Shown here in pieces: positions 7,417 to 10,064 of a DNA stretch of 10,064 nt (position 1 is the first letter of the stretch; each line of letters begins with the position of its first letter). Position numbers and translations under genes: made by a program. The notes below the pieces were generated by a model. It ran no database searches and was not told where the DNA came from. It worked only from the letters and a program-made list of their open reading frames with translations. Origin of the DNA: Actinomycetota bacterium (GTDB lineage: Bacteria; Actinomycetota; Thermoleophilia; UBA2241); contig JAPLCL010000081.1 of assembly GCA_026392265.1 (NCBI GenBank), forward strand, positions 1-10,064, in the 5' to 3' direction.

Positions 7417-8340
7417 TCATTCATCCGGCTCCCACACGGGCACGATGCGGAAGTGCAGGCCCGGCAGCTCGGCGGCGAGAGCCTGCTCCATGTGGCGGCT
7501 GAGGACGTGCACGTGTTCCACGCTCTTCTCGCCGTCAAAGCCCAGCTCGATCTCCACGAAGCGCCGCTTGCCGCTGGAGCGCGTGCACAGCGTGCCGACC
7601 ACGTCGTAGTCGGCATAGTGATGGGCGAGTTCCCGCGTGATCATGAGCTGCTCCTCCTCGGAGAGCGGCAGGTCCATGAGAGCACGGAAGTTGTTCCGCA
7701 CGAGCGACACGCCGACCCAGATCATGTAGAAGGCGATCGCAAGAGCCACCAGCGGGTCGATACGATCGCCGATCGCGGGCACGCCCGCGTCGACCAGCAC
7801 CCAGGCCAGGGCGAAGGAGATCATGACGCCGCCGTCGGTGAGCAGCCCCACGCGATAGTCCAGTTGGTAAGAGCGCAGCAGCGGCGACGGATTGCGGGTG
7901 GCACGGACCATTCGCGTGGCGATCACGTAGAGCACCACGCCACGCGCCAGGGAGATGGACACCGGTATCTGGCTGAGCAGGTAACCCACCTCGGGAGCAT
8001 GGATGAGCCGCTCCACTGCGTCGAACATGACGTACAGCCCGGAGGGGACGTAGAGCACGCCGCAGAGAAACGCCGAGAAGTTCTCGAGCTTGCCGGCGCC
8101 GTAGGGGAAGTTGTAGGCGTTTTCGCCCATCACCTGGCGCATCGCGTAGACGGCGAAGCCGTTGACGACGAGCGCGACGGCGGACTGGATGGCGATGGCA
8201 GTGAGCGCCGACGACCCGGTGACGAAGGCGATCGTGAAGAACATCACGGTCATGGGCAGCTCGGTGTAGAGCCCCCACTTGAGGAGCCTGTAGAGCCTTA
8301 TTGTCTCGGCGTCCGTCTCCGGGGCCCGGTGGTGATCCAC
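7417..8340 (-). CDS. Cation diffusion facilitator-like transporter with altered metal site
   Basis: Integral membrane transporter of 307 residues. Members of this family exchange Zn, Fe, Mn or similar divalent metals for protons. The start is GTG at 8340-8338, with GGGAGG 6 bases upstream. Membrane segments are visible at about 22-42, 45-66, 88-105, 122-141, 166-186 and 196-214, the usual six. The cytoplasmic FPYGAGKLENFSAF (78-91) matches the family's YPYGHGKxE stretch with the His replaced by Ala. The C-terminal cytoplasmic domain (about 222-307, KRRFVEIELGFDGEKSVEHVHVLSRHME) has the usual ferredoxin-like pattern. Aligned by eye to E. coli FieF, the four intramembrane metal ligands (Asp45, Asp49, His153, Asp157) fall on Q52, A56, D161 and G165, so the canonical zinc site seems missing. 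It lies upstream of the solute-binding protein on the same strand and is divergent from the HAD gene. Confidence 0.88.
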   Translation of the reverse strand: MDHHRAPETDAETIRLYRLLKWGLYTELPMTVMFFTIAFVTGSSALTAIAIQSAVALVVNGFAVYAMRQVMGENAYNFPYGAGKLENFSAFLCGVLYVPSGLYVMFDAVERLIHAPEVGYLLSQIPVSISLARGVVLYVIATRMVRATRNPSPLLRSYQLDYRVGLLTDGGVMISFALAWVLVDAGVPAIGDRIDPLVALAIAFYMIWVGVSLVRNNFRALMDLPLSEEEQLMITRELAHHYADYDVVGTLCTRSSGKRRFVEIELGFDGEKSVEHVHVLSRHMEQALAAELPGLHFRIVPVWEPDE

Positions 8341-8455
8341 GCTGCGCCTCCCGCTGCATCTTTCGGCACGGCAGCGCGAACGCTCAAGCTCAGACCGCGG
8401 ACTACCGCCGTGCGGCTGTCATGGACCGGGACCGCACTCGTTTCCGGACGAGCAC

Positions 8456-9120
8456 GTGGACACCTCGCCAACAACCATCTCGCAGGCCCGTCACGACGCC
8501 GTCGTGTTCAATCTCGACGGCGTCCTGACGCAGACCTCGATCGTGCACGCCGCCTGGAAGGCGCTGTTCGATACGTACCTCAGAACGCGCGCCGCCCACG
8601 AGGGCCGCGATCTCCTCACCGCGCACGACATCGAGCTCCCCTTCGGTAGCCCCTCGGAGCCGCCGAAGCTGGAGACCGTCTGCGGCCTCGGCAACCGCAA
8701 GAACGTGTTCTTCAACGCCGCGGTGAAAGAACACGGCATCAAGGCGTACCCGTCCACCGTCGCGCTCATCCAGCGCCTGCGCGAGGCAGGCGCGCGGGTC
8801 GGGCTCATGTCGTCGAGCAAGAACACGGCCATGATCCCCGACGTGGCCGGGCTCACCGACCTCTTCGAGGTCCGTGTCGCCGGCGTGGCCGGCGAGGAGC
8901 TGGGCCTGGCCGGCAAACCTGACCCCGCGATGTACCTCGAGACGGCGCGGCGGCTGGGGGTGGCGCCGGCGAGGACGCCCTCTCCGGCGTCGAGGTCGGC
9001 CGCCGCGGCGGCTTCGACCTCGTCATCGGCGTCGACCGACTGGATCACGCGCAGGCGCTCCGTGAGCACGGCGCCGACGTCGTGGTGGACGACCTCAGCG
9101 AGGTCGTGTTCGAGGAGTAG
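8456..9120 (+). pseudogene. HAD-superfamily hydrolase (beta-phosphoglucomutase-like), damaged
   Basis: Remnant or erroneous copy of a phosphatase/phosphoglucomutase-type HAD protein. The first frame, from GTG 8456, gives VVFNLDGVLTQTSIVHAAWKAL. This is motif I with the nucleophile Asp replaced by Asn (N19), while D21 is kept. It continues through motif II, VGLMSSSKN, and the motif III lysine, LAGKPDPAMY, to about position 8960 (RRLGVAPA). The reading frame then changes: from about 8971 the frame one base over gives EDALSGVEVGRRGGFDLVIGVDRLDHAQAL and ends FEE-TAG at 9118-9120. The linking segment, normally an 'ER-A-VVVE'-type strand, is missing, so several codons plus one base appear lost. The start is uncertain because there is only a weak GGACGAG upstream. 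An additional GTG lies at 8504. With both the nucleophile change and the frame break, activity is unlikely unless these are sequence errors. Confidence 0.78.
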
Positions 9121-9123
9121 CGG

Positions 9124-9185
9124 GCCGGCGGTGGGGCGGCGGCGGCGCAGCGCTCGCCGGCGGTGGGGCGGCGGCGGCGCAGCGC
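9124..9185. repeat. Tandem 30-base direct repeat
   Basis: A 30-base GC-rich unit beginning GCCGGCGGTGGGG and ending GCGCAGCGC occurs twice, at 9124-9153 and 9156-9185, identical by eye and separated by two bases (32-base period). It lies directly after the HAD stop. The second copy supplies the left arm of the hairpin described next. Confidence 0.85.
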
Positions 9186-9202
9186 CCGCCGCCGCCTCAC
9201 CG
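9161..9202. terminator. Strong GC hairpin between convergent genes
   Basis: Bases 9161-9177 (CGGTGGGGCGGCGGCGG) pair with 9186-9202 in a 17-bp stem containing a single G-U pair on the plus-strand RNA, with an 8-base loop. It ends 9 bases before the solute-binding protein stop on the other strand and follows the HAD stop, so it could end transcription from both sides. No T-tract is present. Confidence 0.5.
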
Positions 9203-9211
9203 GCCCTCGGC

Positions 9212-10064
9212 CTACTCCTCCATCACCTGCGGCCGGCGGCGGCGCACGACCAGCAGCACGACGAGCGCCACGACCACGACGGCGACGGCGATCGCCACCC
9301 ACAGACTGACGGTCGAGCCGCCGCTCTTGGCGGCCGCGGCGCCGGTCTTCGGCTCGATCAGCACGTAGTTCTCGGAGCCCGCGTTGCCGTACGGCGGCAT
9401 AAGCACGTTGCCGATCTTCGCGGGCGAAGCCGCGTAGCCCTGCCATCTGGCGATGTTGTAGGCCTCGAGGTCGTTCGAGTATGCCAGCACGATGTAGGGC
9501 GAGTCCTGGTAGAGGATCTGCTGCATCTGGTCGATAAGCGCCTTGCGCGCGGTCGGGTCGATGGTGCGCGCCTGCTTGTCGAAGAGCGCGTCGTACTGCG
9601 GGTTGGAGTAGCCACAGTCGCTGTTGGAGCCGATCTGGGCGGTCGTGAAGTCGCCGAGAATGGAGCCCGGGTCGAGGTCGCTGTACCAGCCCCAGACGAG
9701 GATGTCGTAGTCGGGCGAGAGCTTGCCGCCGACCTTGTCGAGGATGCGCTCGCCGAGCGCACCGTCGTCCATGACCGACACCTCCATCTTGAGGCCGATC
9801 TCTTTGAACCAGCCCGCCACGAGACGTTCGATGTTCTGATAGGTCGTCGACCCGGCGCGGCACCAGAGGCGCAGGTCGATGGGCTTGCCGGCGTCCTCAC
9901 GGATGCCGTCGCCGTTCGTGTCCTTGTAGCCGGCGGCATCGAGCAGCTGCTTGGCCTTCTCCAGATCGAAGCCGTACTTGTCGTCCGCGGGCGGTTCCCA
10001 GTGCCTGTCCGGATCCGAGTAGTAGTCGGCGGTGATCACGGTGGTGGCCGGCCGCGCATGACCG
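9212..10064 (-). CDS. Family 5 peptide ABC-transporter substrate-binding protein, C-terminal part (runs off right edge)
   Basis: C-terminal 283 residues or so of a second membrane-held binding protein, paralogous to the one at 5433-7268. The two align through DAAGYKDTNGDGxRE, GKPIxLRLW, PDYDIxVWGW, the MQQIxY...PYI segment and a closing membrane helix followed by an Arg-rich tail. That tail is RRRRPQVMEE here and RRGRGRALEE in the other copy. The helix (about 23 residues, SLWVAIAVAVVVVALVVLLVV) anchors the protein to the membrane instead of a lipid anchor. The stop is TAG at 9214-9212. No disruption was seen in the visible part. The N-terminus, signal peptide and most of the first lobe are outside the window. 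The ligand is unknown: peptides are the family default, but nickel, sugars and opines also occur. Confidence 0.9.
   Translation of the reverse strand, partial: GHARPATTVITADYYSDPDRHWEPPADDKYGFDLEKAKQLLDAAGYKDTNGDGIREDAGKPIDLRLWCRAGSTTYQNIERLVAGWFKEIGLKMEVSVMDDGALGERILDKVGGKLSPDYDILVWGWYSDLDPGSILGDFTTAQIGSNSDCGYSNPQYDALFDKQARTIDPTARKALIDQMQQILYQDSPYIVLAYSNDLEAYNIARWQGYAASPAKIGNVLMPPYGNAGSENYVLIEPKTGAAAAKSGGSTVSLWVAIAVAVVVVALVVLLVVRRRRPQVMEE

Noticed and set aside
7087..8649. 520-codon plus-strand frame opposite the transporter
   Set aside because: His/Arg/Glu-rich antisense shadow. The minus strand has six membrane helices and a CDF domain.

Overview
The window is very GC-rich (roughly 70 % G+C by eye), uses GTG starts freely and is densely packed with genes. 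It looks like a high-GC Gram-positive chromosome, probably Actinobacteriota. Supporting signs are a DEDDh exonuclease/UvrC-like fusion, peptide-binding proteins carried on a C-terminal membrane helix, and one probable leaderless gene. Thermoleophilia-type lineages would fit, but I cannot prove this from 10 kb. No rRNA, tRNA, CRISPR array, IS element or phage gene was seen, and no stretch over 300 bases lacks a gene.

Layout. Positions 1-3323 are all minus strand. In reading order they hold an NHL-repeat protein with an N-terminal thioredoxin-like domain, a zinc-ribbon membrane protein (frameshifted), an Hsp20 small heat-shock protein, and the start of Lon protease, whose ATG overlaps the hsp20 stop. 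A divergent intergenic region (3324-3470) leads to the plus-strand exonuclease/GIY-YIG gene (3471-5396). Convergent to it is a minus-strand solute-binding protein with an in-frame TAG (5433-7268), preceded on the same strand by a cation-diffusion-facilitator-like transporter (7417-8340). A damaged plus-strand HAD phosphatase-like gene (8456-9120) is followed by a GC-rich repeat and hairpin. A second, paralogous solute-binding protein then runs off the right edge (9212-10064).

Main result. The NHL/thioredoxin gene contains an in-frame UGA (3189-3191) exactly where the first Cys of the family's CxxC redox motif belongs, giving a U-I-N-C motif. Eighteen nucleotides downstream is a perfect 7-bp hairpin with loop AGUU, whose geometry fits a bacterial SECIS element. 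I read it as a candidate selenoprotein: an NHLRC2-like thioredoxin fold with Sec45 and Cys48. The main caution is that three other genes in the window carry disruptions (a frameshift, a nonsense codon, and a deletion with frameshift). Local sequence error or gene decay must therefore be excluded before the UGA is accepted as recoding.

How the genes fit together. Hsp20, Lon and the thioredoxin/NHL protein suggest a protein-quality and thiol-redox neighbourhood. The solute-binding proteins belong to oligopeptide/nickel-type ABC uptake, but no permease or ATPase is visible here.
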